From Pollutimonas bauzanensis_A (lineage in GTDB: Bacteria > Pseudomonadota > Gammaproteobacteria > Burkholderiales > Burkholderiaceae_B): a stretch of DNA of 27,631 bases. Made by a program: the position numbers and the translations under genes. Shown here in pieces: positions 1 through 7,389 of this stretch; the first letter of the stretch is position 1; each line of letters opens with the position of its first letter. Below the pieces are notes generated by a model, which ran no database searches, had not been told where the DNA came from, and was given only the letters and a program-made list of their open reading frames with translations. Where the stretch lies: the NCBI RefSeq assembly GCF_040393045.1, contig NZ_JBEBUX010000049.1:1-27631 (forward strand), in the 5' to 3' direction.

Positions 1-896
1 TACGAAGCAGCAGCCTTGCCACCTCCGCCATTAGGCAGATTAATCACAATCAACCCCAACATAATCAGCGTAACGCCGACAAGCTCCAGCAACGTGGGCC
101 TTTCGCCCAACAACAGCCACGCTAAAACCACCGTCAGCACCGGCACCCCAAGACTGGACATACCCGCCACCGTAGCGCTGACTCGCTGGACCACCGATAA
201 CCACAGCCACCACCCCAGTGCTGACGCGAGTATCGCCATATAGCCGATGCCCCAGTACAAATCCGGCCCCCACACAATGGCCTGCTGCGGCAACAACCAA
301 GTTACCGGCAATGTAAGCAAAGCCCCCAGAAACATCTGCCACGTTGTCAAATTAAGCACGCTGGGCCTATGACGCTGGAACATGATCTTGGCCAGTACCA
401 CGCCCAACCCCCAGCTTATGCCGCCCCCTAGCGCCAGCAAAGACCCTTCAAGGCTGCCCATCCCCTGCCACGGCGCGATGACGGCCACCAGCCCAAGCCC
501 GGCAAGGATAAAAGCCACGACATGCCTGCGCGCAGGACGTTCGCCCAACAGCACCCAGGCAAACAAGACTACCCAGAACGGCATGGTGTAGGCCAGCATC
601 ACCACATGCCCCGCCCCGCCACTTACCAATGCCAACTGACACAAGCACTGGAAAGCCGCCGTCTGGAAAATGCCTATGCCCAGGGTCAGCCAGAATGGGG
701 GAAACTTCAAGGATTGGCGTGTCATTGCCAAAATAAGAAACAGCACTACGAATGCCAAGCCGTACCGGGCCATGACCAGATCGAAGGGGCCGATGAAACT
801 GGATAAATGCTTCATGACGATCCAGCTGAATCCCCACAACACTACGGTGACACACATCAGGAACAATGCACCGCGATCCGTCTGGTTTGCTTTCAA
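1..896 (-). CDS. DMT superfamily permease (EamA family), TTG start, runs to window edge
   Basis: Inner-membrane transporter of the drug/metabolite superfamily; substrate unknown. The minus frame is open from about 926 to base 1 and reads as a hydrophobic protein with two EamA repeats. Each repeat ends in the family-type motif LLGERP, followed by a short linker and another hydrophobic helix. No ATG lies near the N-terminus. I chose TTG at 896-894 because GGAG (906-903) sits six bases before it, giving 298 codons, a normal length for the family. The last two visible bases are TA, so the stop probably lies one base outside the window. The gene begins just past the terminator of the upstream acs gene, so it needs its own promoter or read-through. 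Family assignment is confident; the start is moderately so. Confidence 0.82.
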   Translation of the reverse strand, partial: MKANQTDRGALFLMCVTVVLWGFSWIVMKHLSSFIGPFDLVMARYGLAFVVLFLILAMTRQSLKFPPFWLTLGIGIFQTAAFQCLCQLALVSGGAGHVVMLAYTMPFWVVLFAWVLLGERPARRHVVAFILAGLGLVAVIAPWQGMGSLEGSLLALGGGISWGLGVVLAKIMFQRHRPSVLNLTTWQMFLGALLTLPVTWLLPQQAIVWGPDLYWGIGYMAILASALGWWLWLSVVQRVSATVAGMSSLGVPVLTVVLAWLLLGERPTLLELVGVTLIMLGLIVINLPNGGGGKAAAS

Positions 897-910
897 AAAA
901 GGCTCCGCTA

Positions 911-944
911 CAAAAAAACAAAAAAATCAGGCCGAAGCCTGATT
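911..944 (-). terminator. Rho-independent terminator of acs
   Basis: On the minus strand an 8-bp perfect stem (AATCAGGC / GCCTGATT, plus coordinates 937-944 and 925-932) is closed by a TTCG tetraloop. It is followed by a T-run, one G and seven more T. It lies about 80 bases past the acs stop and 28 bases before the EamA start. The opposite strand has no T-run after the stem, so it should act on minus-strand transcripts only. Confidence 0.9.
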
Positions 945-1023
945 CTATGCCAGCCATTAAGCATGGCCGGCATATCGTGCTCTACCAGATGCTATTACCT
1001 GCTGGTGTTCATGTGTGCAGTCC

Positions 1024-3003
1024 CTAATGTGCTTTAGACAACTGATCCAGGATAGCGGGATTTTCCAGGGTAGACACATCCTGCGTAACGGATTCCCCCT
1101 TGGCCACCACGCGCAACAAGCGCCGCATGATCTTGCCGGACCGAGTCTTGGGCAGGTTTTCACCAAAGCGTATGTCTTTCGGCTTGGCGATAGGCCCTAT
1201 TTCCTTAGCCACCCAGTCGCGCAACTTCTTGGCAATGTCATCGCCTTCAACGCCGTTGGGCAACGAGCCTTTAAGCACCACAAAGGCCACTACTGCCTCC
1301 CCGGTCGTACTATCAGGACGGCCAACCACCGCTGCTTCGGCGACCAGCTCATGCGATACCAAGGCCGATTCCACCTCCATCGTACCCAGACGGTGCCCTG
1401 AGACGTTGAGCACGTCGTCGATGCGGCCCATTATCCAGAAATAACCATCCGCATCGCGCTGTGCACCGTCGCCGGCAAGATAGGCACCTTTGAGTTCGGG
1501 AGGAAAATAGCTTTTCTTGAAACGCTCGGGATCGCCCCATATCGTTCGTATCATCCCCGGCCATGGCCGTTGCATGACAAGAAAACCACCCTTGCCGCTT
1601 TCGACCGCTTCACCCGCTTCGTCGACGATGGCTGCCTTGATGCCAGGCAAAGGCAAGGTGCATGAACCAGGCTTAAGCGGCGTGACGCCGGGCAGCGGGG
1701 TAATCATGTGTGCACCCGTTTCGGTTTGCCACCAGGTATCGAGGACAGGACAACGCTCACGCCCGACCTGGGTGTAGTACCACATCCACGCTTCGGGGTT
1801 GATGGGCTCGCCCACCGAACCAATGATACGCAGGCTGCTTAAGTCATATTCGCGGGGATGGTATTCCGGTGCGCCCTCAGCGGCTTTAGTCAACGATCGG
1901 ATCGCTGTCGGCGCGGTATAAAAAACCGTTACCTTGTGACGTTGGATCATTTCCCAGAAACGGCCAACATTGGGGTAGGTAGGCACGCCTTCAAATACCA
2001 CCTGAGTCAAGCCGGCCGCCAGCGGACCATAGGCAATGTAGGTATGCCCCGTCACCCAGCCCACGTCTGCCGTGCACCAGAACACATCAGAGTCCTTGGC
2101 GTCGAAAGTCCATTTGACGGTGAGCAAAGCCCACAGCAAGAAGCCGGCGGTCGCGTGCTGCACCCCTTTCGGCTTGCCCGTGGAACCGGACGTATACAGA
2201 ATAAACAAGGGATGCTCGGCATTCAGGGGTACCGCCTCGCAGACGTCCGATTGCCCGGCTGACAACGCGTCCATCCAAAGATCCCGCCCTTCTTGCCACT
2301 GTACTTTGCCGCCGGTACGCTTGTAGACGATAACGTGCTCTACGGCTTCGCAGCCGCCCATAGTCATAGCCTCGTCAACAGCGCTTTTCAGCGGAATATT
2401 CTTGCCGCCGCGCACCTGTTCGTCGGCGGTAATGATCAGTGTGGCCCCGACATCTACCGTGCGTTCGTGCAGGCTTTTTGACGAGAAGCCGCCAAAGACC
2501 ACTGAATGAATGATGCCCAGCCGTGCACATGCCTGCATGGCTACAACCGCTTCGATGGACATAGGCATATAAATAAGGGCGCGTTCACCGGCCTTATGCC
2601 CCAATGACTTCAACCCGTTGGCAAACTGGCAAACCCGGGCATGCAACTGTTTATAGGTAACGGTTGTGACCTTGCCATCGTCGGCTTCAAAAATAAGCGC
2701 CGTTTTATTGGCAGTTGGCGTATCAAGATGCTTGTCCAGGCAGTTTGCCGACACGTTCATCTCGCCATCACCAAACCAACGATAAAACGGCGCTTGAGTC
2801 TCATCGAGAACTTCTTTGAAAGGCGTGGTCCAAGTCAGGTTTTCGCGCGCCAGTCGTCCCCAGAACGCGTCGGGCGACTGCTCTGCCTCTTGGCATAGAG
2901 CATTGTATTCATCCATACCTGAAATGGCAGCGCCCTCAACCAAGTTGGGAAAGGGAGGAAAAACACGGGTTTCAGTAAGTATGGATTCGATTCCAGTAGA
3001 CAT
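1024..3003 (-). CDS. acs: acetyl-CoA synthetase (AMP-forming)
   Basis: Activates acetate to acetyl-CoA through an acetyl-AMP intermediate in the cytosol. The 659-residue protein has the normal family length. Visible motifs are the AMP-binding P-loop YTSGSTGKPKG (270-280), the acyl-pocket segment GWVTGH (315-320), WWQTETG (424-430), the hinge region GRIDDVLNVSGHR (526-538), and the C-terminal TRSGKIMRR with the catalytic lysine K624, the residue acetylated by Pat-type enzymes in the family. The Trp in WWQTETG favours acetate over propionate (PrpE has a small residue there). I chose ATG 3003 over an upstream in-frame start at 3057 because AAAGGAG stands eight bases before it and homologues start there. 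It follows the MFS gene on the same strand after a 113-base gap that holds a hairpin, so it is probably transcribed separately. Confidence 0.96.
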   Translation of the reverse strand: MSTGIESILTETRVFPPFPNLVEGAAISGMDEYNALCQEAEQSPDAFWGRLARENLTWTTPFKEVLDETQAPFYRWFGDGEMNVSANCLDKHLDTPTANKTALIFEADDGKVTTVTYKQLHARVCQFANGLKSLGHKAGERALIYMPMSIEAVVAMQACARLGIIHSVVFGGFSSKSLHERTVDVGATLIITADEQVRGGKNIPLKSAVDEAMTMGGCEAVEHVIVYKRTGGKVQWQEGRDLWMDALSAGQSDVCEAVPLNAEHPLFILYTSGSTGKPKGVQHATAGFLLWALLTVKWTFDAKDSDVFWCTADVGWVTGHTYIAYGPLAAGLTQVVFEGVPTYPNVGRFWEMIQRHKVTVFYTAPTAIRSLTKAAEGAPEYHPREYDLSSLRIIGSVGEPINPEAWMWYYTQVGRERCPVLDTWWQTETGAHMITPLPGVTPLKPGSCTLPLPGIKAAIVDEAGEAVESGKGGFLVMQRPWPGMIRTIWGDPERFKKSYFPPELKGAYLAGDGAQRDADGYFWIMGRIDDVLNVSGHRLGTMEVESALVSHELVAEAAVVGRPDSTTGEAVVAFVVLKGSLPNGVEGDDIAKKLRDWVAKEIGPIAKPKDIRFGENLPKTRSGKIMRRLLRVVAKGESVTQDVSTLENPAILDQLSKAH

Positions 3004-3057
3004 ATTGCGGCTCCTTTTAGAGAATGTTTTATTTGAGTTGTTTCCAACCGTACCCAA

Positions 3058-3077
3058 TCAGCCTTACTAAAGGCTGA
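3058..3077 (-). terminator. Hairpin between the MFS gene and acs, possible terminator
   Basis: A perfect 8-bp stem (TCAGCCTT / AAGGCTGA) with a 4-base loop lies 40 bases past the MFS stop and 54 bases before the acs start. On the minus strand only two T follow the stem, so it is a weak terminator at best. It could instead be a leader structure or an operator for acs. Confidence 0.45.
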
Positions 3078-3116
3078 CAGTGGGCTGGCAATGCGACATT
3101 ATTATGCTTTTTGCGG

Positions 3117-4475
3117 TTATACCCGCATCATATCGCTGCTTGAAGCGCCGCGAGCTAAAGCCCCTCTGGCGAAATCAAGACGCGTCAGCACAGCAAGCCC
3201 AGCGATAAAGAACAAGCCAGTAAACAGCAATGCCATCCGATGGTTGCCATCGGTAACCCAGGTAACCAGGCCATAGCACAAAGGCCCCACAACTGCGGCG
3301 AGCTGAGTCGCAAATGTCCATAGGGAATAGAACTCGGCCAACCTTTTTTCCGGGGCGAGTGCGCCTACCATGGCACGGCCCGCGCTTTGGCTGGTTCCCA
3401 TGCACAAGCCGGCCAACGTCGCGGCCAGCCAAAACAACCATACTTCGACAGCGGCGTAAGCCATCAGGATCATGACGATCCAGCCAACCAACGTAATGGA
3501 CAAGGCGACTTTATGGCCAATTCTGTCCTGAACATAACCAAACAGAAATGCCCCGGAAGCTGCCGCAATATTTACCGTGAACACCAGCATCATGGTCTGG
3601 GACATGGTGAAGCCCATCGCTTCTGTGGCGTAAACCGCTGACAAAGTGATAACGACAGAAATACCTGCGTGATAACAAGCGCCACAAAGCAGCAGCAACC
3701 TGAAGTCGGCAAAATGCAGGCGAGTGTCGCTCCAGGCGGTGCGCAGCCGCGCCAGCACGCCCTGAGTCGGCTGATGGCTTGGCGGTGTGCGTTCACGTAG
3801 AAAAAGAAATGAAGGGATAGCAGCGATGGCGAAAATGACAGCGGTCAGTACCATGACATAAGGCACATACTCGCTCGCGGGTTCGTTACGCCCGGCGGCC
3901 CAGGAGACCAAAGCCAGCGAAAGACCCAGCGTCAGCATGCCGCCAAAATAGCCGAAGCTCCAACCCCAGCCAGAAACGCGGCCCAACGCTTCGGGACGGG
4001 CGATCTCTGGCAGAAACGCCGCCACGATGGATTCACCCACGCAGTAGCAATAATTGGACAACGCAATAATCAACAAGCCCCAGACGATATCGCCAGGACC
4101 AGCGAAGGCCAACAGCAATGTGGCGATAACGCAGCCCAATGTGCTGGTAAACAAAAGCCGGCGCTTCCCGGCTCTGGCATCGGCACGCGCGCCCAGGGTC
4201 GGCATGCTAAGCATGACCATCAGGTAGGAAAATGACAAGGCTGCGGTAAACGCCAGTGTGCCCCACGACTTTCCAGCTGCAACAACGCCCACAAAGTAGG
4301 CGCTGAATACCGTAGTCAATACAACTGTGGTGTAGCCCGAATTGGCGAAGTCATACATGGCCCATGCCCAGACTTCGCGCTTGGAGACGCCGGGATTGAC
4401 CGCAGCGCGAAAATCAAACTTCAAGGGCTGGCCTGGGACTGAACCTGGCGCTTCGGAATTCGGGCTCACGCTCAT
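3117..4475 (-). CDS. MFS transporter, UMF1 / Atg22-like family
   Basis: Inner-membrane major-facilitator protein of 452 residues with about twelve hydrophobic helices. After a hydrophilic N-terminus of about 35 residues, the segment WAWAMYDFANSGY (from about residue 36) is the hallmark of the UMF1 (YxiO-like, Atg22-related) group. The central cytosolic loop after helix 6 holds the usual charged stretch (FLRERTPPSHQ). Family members are largely uncharacterised and the substrate cannot be read from sequence. The start codon overlaps the stop of the upstream GlcG/HbpS-like gene as ATGA, so the two are translationally coupled and presumably function together. Family assignment is confident; function is open. 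Confidence 0.87.
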   Translation of the reverse strand: MSVSPNSEAPGSVPGQPLKFDFRAAVNPGVSKREVWAWAMYDFANSGYTTVVLTTVFSAYFVGVVAAGKSWGTLAFTAALSFSYLMVMLSMPTLGARADARAGKRRLLFTSTLGCVIATLLLAFAGPGDIVWGLLIIALSNYCYCVGESIVAAFLPEIARPEALGRVSGWGWSFGYFGGMLTLGLSLALVSWAAGRNEPASEYVPYVMVLTAVIFAIAAIPSFLFLRERTPPSHQPTQGVLARLRTAWSDTRLHFADFRLLLLCGACYHAGISVVITLSAVYATEAMGFTMSQTMMLVFTVNIAAASGAFLFGYVQDRIGHKVALSITLVGWIVMILMAYAAVEVWLFWLAATLAGLCMGTSQSAGRAMVGALAPEKRLAEFYSLWTFATQLAAVVGPLCYGLVTWVTDGNHRMALLFTGLFFIAGLAVLTRLDFARGALARGASSSDMMRV

Positions 4476-4879
4476 AGTGCCAAAGCAGCGATTCCGGCGC
4501 GGGCGATCTCGACATCTTCGCTGGATTTCACTCCTGACACACCTACCGCGCCAACGATAGTTGAATCAACGACGATAGGCACGCCCCCTTCCAACATACC
4601 TTCCAACCCAGGCGCTGACAAGAAAGAATAGCGGCCTTGATTGATGGAGTCTTCATACGTTTTGGATTCGCGCCGTCCCAATGCCGCCGTGCGGGCCTTG
4701 GCCGGTGAAATTTGCGCAGAAATCGGCGCCGCGTCGTCCAAGCGCACCAAACCCAGCAAATGTCCGCCGTCGTCAACCACCGAAATTGTTACTGCCCATT
4801 GGTGCTGCACGGCAAACGCCTGCGCTGCATCAAGAATCGTTTTGACATCGGCGATACTGAGAATGGGTTTAGTCTTCAT
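4472..4879 (-). CDS. GlcG/HbpS-like protein (DUF336)
   Basis: Small soluble protein of 135 residues in the GlcG/HbpS family. HbpS binds haem and GlcG is encoded in glycolate-oxidation operons, but the biochemical role of most members is unclear. Typical segments are VVDDGGHLLGLVRLDDA, the KARTAA helix, the glycine-rich GGVPI and the GAVGVSG near the C-terminus. ATG 4879 is preferred to the upstream TTG-type start at 4903 because AAAGGAG lies five bases before it. No signal peptide is visible, so it should be cytosolic. The stop overlaps the start of the UMF1 transporter. A perfect palindrome (TTGTTT-G-AAACAA, 4891-4903) lies directly upstream and touches the ribosome-binding site. Confidence 0.85.
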   Translation of the reverse strand: MKTKPILSIADVKTILDAAQAFAVQHQWAVTISVVDDGGHLLGLVRLDDAAPISAQISPAKARTAALGRRESKTYEDSINQGRYSFLSAPGLEGMLEGGVPIVVDSTIVGAVGVSGVKSSEDVEIARAGIAALAL

Positions 4880-5170
4880 GGAAACTCCTTTTGTTTGAAA
4901 CAATACATTACAGCTATAGCGGCTGTTCTCGGAAAAATCCCCATAGACTAGCCCGCGTCACGCCTTGAGTAAAGTCAAAATTGTTTAAAGATAAGGCTTT
5001 ACCTAATTGTCATGATTCGTTAAACTGCGAACCTTATTCTTGTGAAATATGCATGAAGCAGGCCCTTTTTAAGGGTGTATTGCTGCATGATGTTGTCGAT
5101 TTGCTTAAAGTTTGATACATGATCGATACATTATGTGGTGGGCTTCAAAACGTGAAAACGAAAAAAGACT
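4880..5170. promoter_or_regulatory. Divergent AT-rich intergenic region (glcG-like / nlpC)
   Basis: A gene-free stretch of 291 bases between divergent genes, more AT-rich than its surroundings. It holds the 13-base palindrome at 4891-4903 next to the glcG-like ribosome-binding site. It also holds an imperfect stem-loop at 5052-5089 (inner stem CCCTT/AAGGG at 5063-5075, outer arms CATG/CATG and CAG/CTG) that would sit in the nlpC leader. Several weak -35/-10 look-alikes are present (for example TTTACC, a 17-base gap, then TAAACT near 5000), but none is convincing. I see no small ORF with a good ribosome-binding site. Confidence 0.5.
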
Positions 5171-5821
5171 ATGCCGCCCCATCTACTAAATCGCCTCGCT
5201 CTAACAAATTCACCCAATTTTTGGCGCGGCGTCAAGAGTCTTCTCGTTGTTACAACTGTGGTGCTCGCGGGCTGCGCCAACACTGCTCAAAATCAATACG
5301 CGCAGTCAGCATCCGGCAACGCAACACGCGACGCCTATCTTTCGCATACAAGATCAGATCCATTAGGCGCCTATCTGGCGGCCACAAAATACCCCACCAA
5401 CACCGCACCTAAAACAACCAAAACACTCGCAACCACCGCGCTGAACTTCCTGGGTATTAAATATCGATTTGGCGGTGAAACCCCTAATACAGGTTTCGAT
5501 TGCAGCGGCTTGGTCAGCTATGCCGCCGAAAAGTCCCTGGGGCTTAAATTGCCACGCACCTCGGCTGAAATGGCAAGGGAAGGCAAATCGGTCAAAACCA
5601 GTGAGCTGAAAAAAGGTGACCTGGTATTTTTCAATACCCGCGGCCACCGCAATTCACATGTCGGCATCTACCTGGGTGACAAGAAATTTGTCCATGCCCC
5701 CCGCTCCGGATCAGTGGTGCGCGTAGAAAGCATGGATATCGCCTACTGGAAAAAGCGCTACAACGGCGCTCGTCGCCTGGCTGCCAACAATGCGTCTGAT
5801 GCGCTGGCAGTCGCAAACTAA
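5171..5821 (+). CDS. NlpC/P60 family peptidoglycan endopeptidase, lipoprotein
   Basis: Cell-wall hydrolase of the C40 family, probably cutting peptide stems of murein from an anchored position in the envelope. The 216-residue protein starts with a basic and hydrophobic signal sequence ending in the lipobox VLAGC, so Cys35 would be lipidated. A Thr/Ala-rich linker leads to the NlpC/P60 domain (about 85-205). The catalytic triad is visible: Cys111 in FDCSGL, His163 in SHVGIYLG and His175 in FVHAPRSG. ATG 5171 is the first start after an in-frame stop at 5153. It lacks a clear Shine-Dalgarno sequence, so the exact start is uncertain. The gene stands alone, divergent from the GlcG/HbpS-like gene and convergent with the DUF2325 gene. 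Confidence 0.9.
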   Translation: MPPHLLNRLALTNSPNFWRGVKSLLVVTTVVLAGCANTAQNQYAQSASGNATRDAYLSHTRSDPLGAYLAATKYPTNTAPKTTKTLATTALNFLGIKYRFGGETPNTGFDCSGLVSYAAEKSLGLKLPRTSAEMAREGKSVKTSELKKGDLVFFNTRGHRNSHVGIYLGDKKFVHAPRSGSVVRVESMDIAYWKKRYNGARRLAANNASDALAVAN

Positions 5822-5832
5822 TACGCCACTAG

Positions 5833-6231
5833 CTAATTCAATTTAGCCTTGCTTCCAACCGCGTATTTTTTTGCAGCATGCGCCACAAAACGCACAGGCT
5901 GCTCGTTGTTCTTCTCGATCGGGCAAGCTTCACAGTAGCCGCATTGATTCAAAGCCTGTTTCATACTGCATACAGACCGCCGGCAGGCCAATACCCGTAT
6001 TCCCGAACGCTGGGCAGCGGCCCGGAATGTCTTCATGACATTGTGGCCCAAAAAATCAGTAAGCAAAATCAAAAGCTGCGTACCTGAGGGTAACTGCAAT
6101 GTTTTCTTCTGGTGTGAAGGGTCGCGACCACTGATGTGCTGCCTGATGGCAATATTGTGACCTTTTAGCAAGTCAGGGATATTGCCTAGGCGGTCGGCCC
6201 CCACAACGACTGCGTTGACGAATTCAGACAT
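5833..6231 (-). CDS. DUF2325 protein with C-terminal CxxCxxC motif
   Basis: Small cytosolic protein of 132 residues and unknown function. It matches the DUF2325 pattern: a Rossmann-like start VVVGADRLGNIP (8-19), a SGRDPSHQ segment (34-41), LLILLTDFLGHNVMK (53-67) and VLACRRSVCSM (80-90). The tail carries five cysteines in all (83, 88, 97, 100, 103), the last three as CGYCEAC, suggesting metal or thiol chemistry. ATG 6231 has GGAG five bases upstream. The promoter directly upstream overlaps a Fur-type box, so expression is probably iron-repressed. The gene is a single unit, convergent with nlpC (11-base gap). No function is assigned. Confidence 0.85.
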   Translation of the reverse strand: MSEFVNAVVVGADRLGNIPDLLKGHNIAIRQHISGRDPSHQKKTLQLPSGTQLLILLTDFLGHNVMKTFRAAAQRSGIRVLACRRSVCSMKQALNQCGYCEACPIEKNNEQPVRFVAHAAKKYAVGSKAKLN

Positions 6232-6258
6232 AACGACTCCAGGTAAATTGGTTTCGTA

Positions 6259-6287
6259 ACGATAATCATTCTTATTATCAATGTCAA
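6259..6287 (-). promoter_or_regulatory. Sigma-70 promoter overlapped by a Fur box
   Basis: On the minus strand a perfect -35 TTGACA (6287-6282) is followed after exactly 17 bases by TATCGT (6264-6259) as the -10. The plus-strand sequence at 6261-6279, GATAATCATTCTTATTATC, is an inverted repeat matching about 16 of 19 positions of the classical Fur consensus. It covers the spacer and much of the -10 element, the standard layout for iron-dependent repression. The DUF2325 start lies about 28 bases past the -10. Confidence 0.8.
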
Positions 6288-6329
6288 CAAGTCTTGTGTG
6301 TAATTATGTAGGGGTTAATGCCAGTGAAA

Positions 6330-6363
6330 GCATGAAGCGCAGTTGGCCAGGCGCGCTTCATGC
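6330..6363 (-). terminator. Hairpin past the CysB-like gene, probable terminator
   Basis: A perfect 11-bp stem (GCATGAAGCGC / GCGCTTCATGC) with a 12-base loop starts five bases past the stop of the cysB-like gene. The T-run behind it on the minus strand is poor, so efficiency is doubtful. It may also protect the 3' end of the message. Confidence 0.55.
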
Positions 6364-6367
6364 GAAA

Positions 6368-7318
6368 TTATTCGACTTTAGGACTCTTTTCTATCGCGTC
6401 CAGCACGACTTCACGCGTTAAGGCGGGCGAGAGCATCTCTAGCAAGACGTAGACATAATCCCTTAAAAATACGCCCGACTTGACCGCTACGCGGGTTACA
6501 TGCGTACCGAACAAATGCCCGGCTGGCAAGCCAACCAACCCTTGGTCGCGGCGCGGGTCAAACGCCATCCCCGCAATAATGCCTATGCCAAGGCCGACGT
6601 CGACATAGGTCTTGATCACATCCGCATCAATGGCTTCTAGGACAATATCGGGTCTGATATCGCTGGCTGCGAAAACCGCATCAATCGTGCCTCGCCCAGA
6701 AAAAGCGTGGTCGTAAGTCACGATGGGGTATCGGGCCAACTGCTCCAGCGAAATTACTTTAGCCTGGCTGGAAGTCAGCTCGGCCAAAGGATGATCCGGG
6801 CGCACGACGATAGTGTGCTCCCATGAATATACCGGCAATGCCGCCAAGCCAGGGGTATGTGCCAAGGTTTCGGTAGCAATGGCTACATCAGCCTGCTCGT
6901 GCAGGACCATTTGGGCGAGATGGGGCGGACTACCTTCGGCCAGCGACACTCTGACCTTGGGAAACCGTTCGCGAAACGCCGGAATGACCTTGGGCAGAAT
7001 ATAGCGGGCCTGGGCGTGCGTGCACGCAATGATCAGCCCGCCTTCATCGCGTCGGGCAAATTCATCGCTGACTTTTTTCAGGTTATCCACCTCGCGCATA
7101 ATGCGATCGATCACCTGCGCAACGACATGCCCCGGCTTGGTAAGGCCCTTGATGCGCTTTCCATGCCGTTCAAAGATCTTGAGCCCAAGCTCGTCTTCAA
7201 ACTCAATGATGGCCTTCGAGACGCCTGGCTGAGAGGTGTAGAGGGTGCGGGCAGCCTCGGTCAAATTGAAATTGCGACGAATGGTTTCGCGCACAAAGCG
7301 GAATTGCTGAAGATTCAT
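6368..7318 (-). CDS. LysR-type regulator, CysB/Cbl family
   Basis: Transcription factor of 316 residues that resembles CysB, the activator of sulfur-assimilation genes. The N-terminal winged helix-turn-helix (about 17-60, with NLTEAARTLYTSQPGVSKAI) is the CysB version rather than the general LysR one. The effector-domain motif CTHAQARYILP places Thr100 where CysB binds sulfate or acetylserine. A CysB or Cbl role is inferred from family; no sulfur genes are nearby, so I give no symbol. ATG 7318 is supported by AAAGGG eight bases upstream, which lies inside the 3' arm of a terminator-like hairpin. It is on the same strand as mmsA, 71 bases downstream of it. Confidence 0.88.
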   Translation of the reverse strand: MNLQQFRFVRETIRRNFNLTEAARTLYTSQPGVSKAIIEFEDELGLKIFERHGKRIKGLTKPGHVVAQVIDRIMREVDNLKKVSDEFARRDEGGLIIACTHAQARYILPKVIPAFRERFPKVRVSLAEGSPPHLAQMVLHEQADVAIATETLAHTPGLAALPVYSWEHTIVVRPDHPLAELTSSQAKVISLEQLARYPIVTYDHAFSGRGTIDAVFAASDIRPDIVLEAIDADVIKTYVDVGLGIGIIAGMAFDPRRDQGLVGLPAGHLFGTHVTRVAVKSGVFLRDYVYVLLEMLSPALTREVVLDAIEKSPKVE

Positions 7319-7345
7319 AAAAATAGCCCTTTAGGAAGGGCTATT
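7319..7345 (-). terminator. Terminator-like hairpin carrying the SD of the CysB-like gene
   Basis: On the minus strand a perfect 10-bp stem (AATAGCCCTT / AAGGGCTATT, 7345-7336 and 7331-7322) with loop CCTA is followed by T and then directly by the ATG at 7318. It has the form of an intrinsic terminator for the mmsA transcript. Its 3' arm, however, also contains the AAAGGG ribosome-binding site of the next gene, so it could act as an attenuator or translational switch. Confidence 0.75.
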
Positions 7346-7389
7346 ATATGTAATAAAGAAATGAAAATATATTCTTTTTGGTTATAAGC

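Noticed and set aside
448..957. ATG-started minus-strand ORF at the left end
   Set aside because: A different frame reads as a complete EamA permease across the same DNA; this one is Gly/Cys/His-rich noise.
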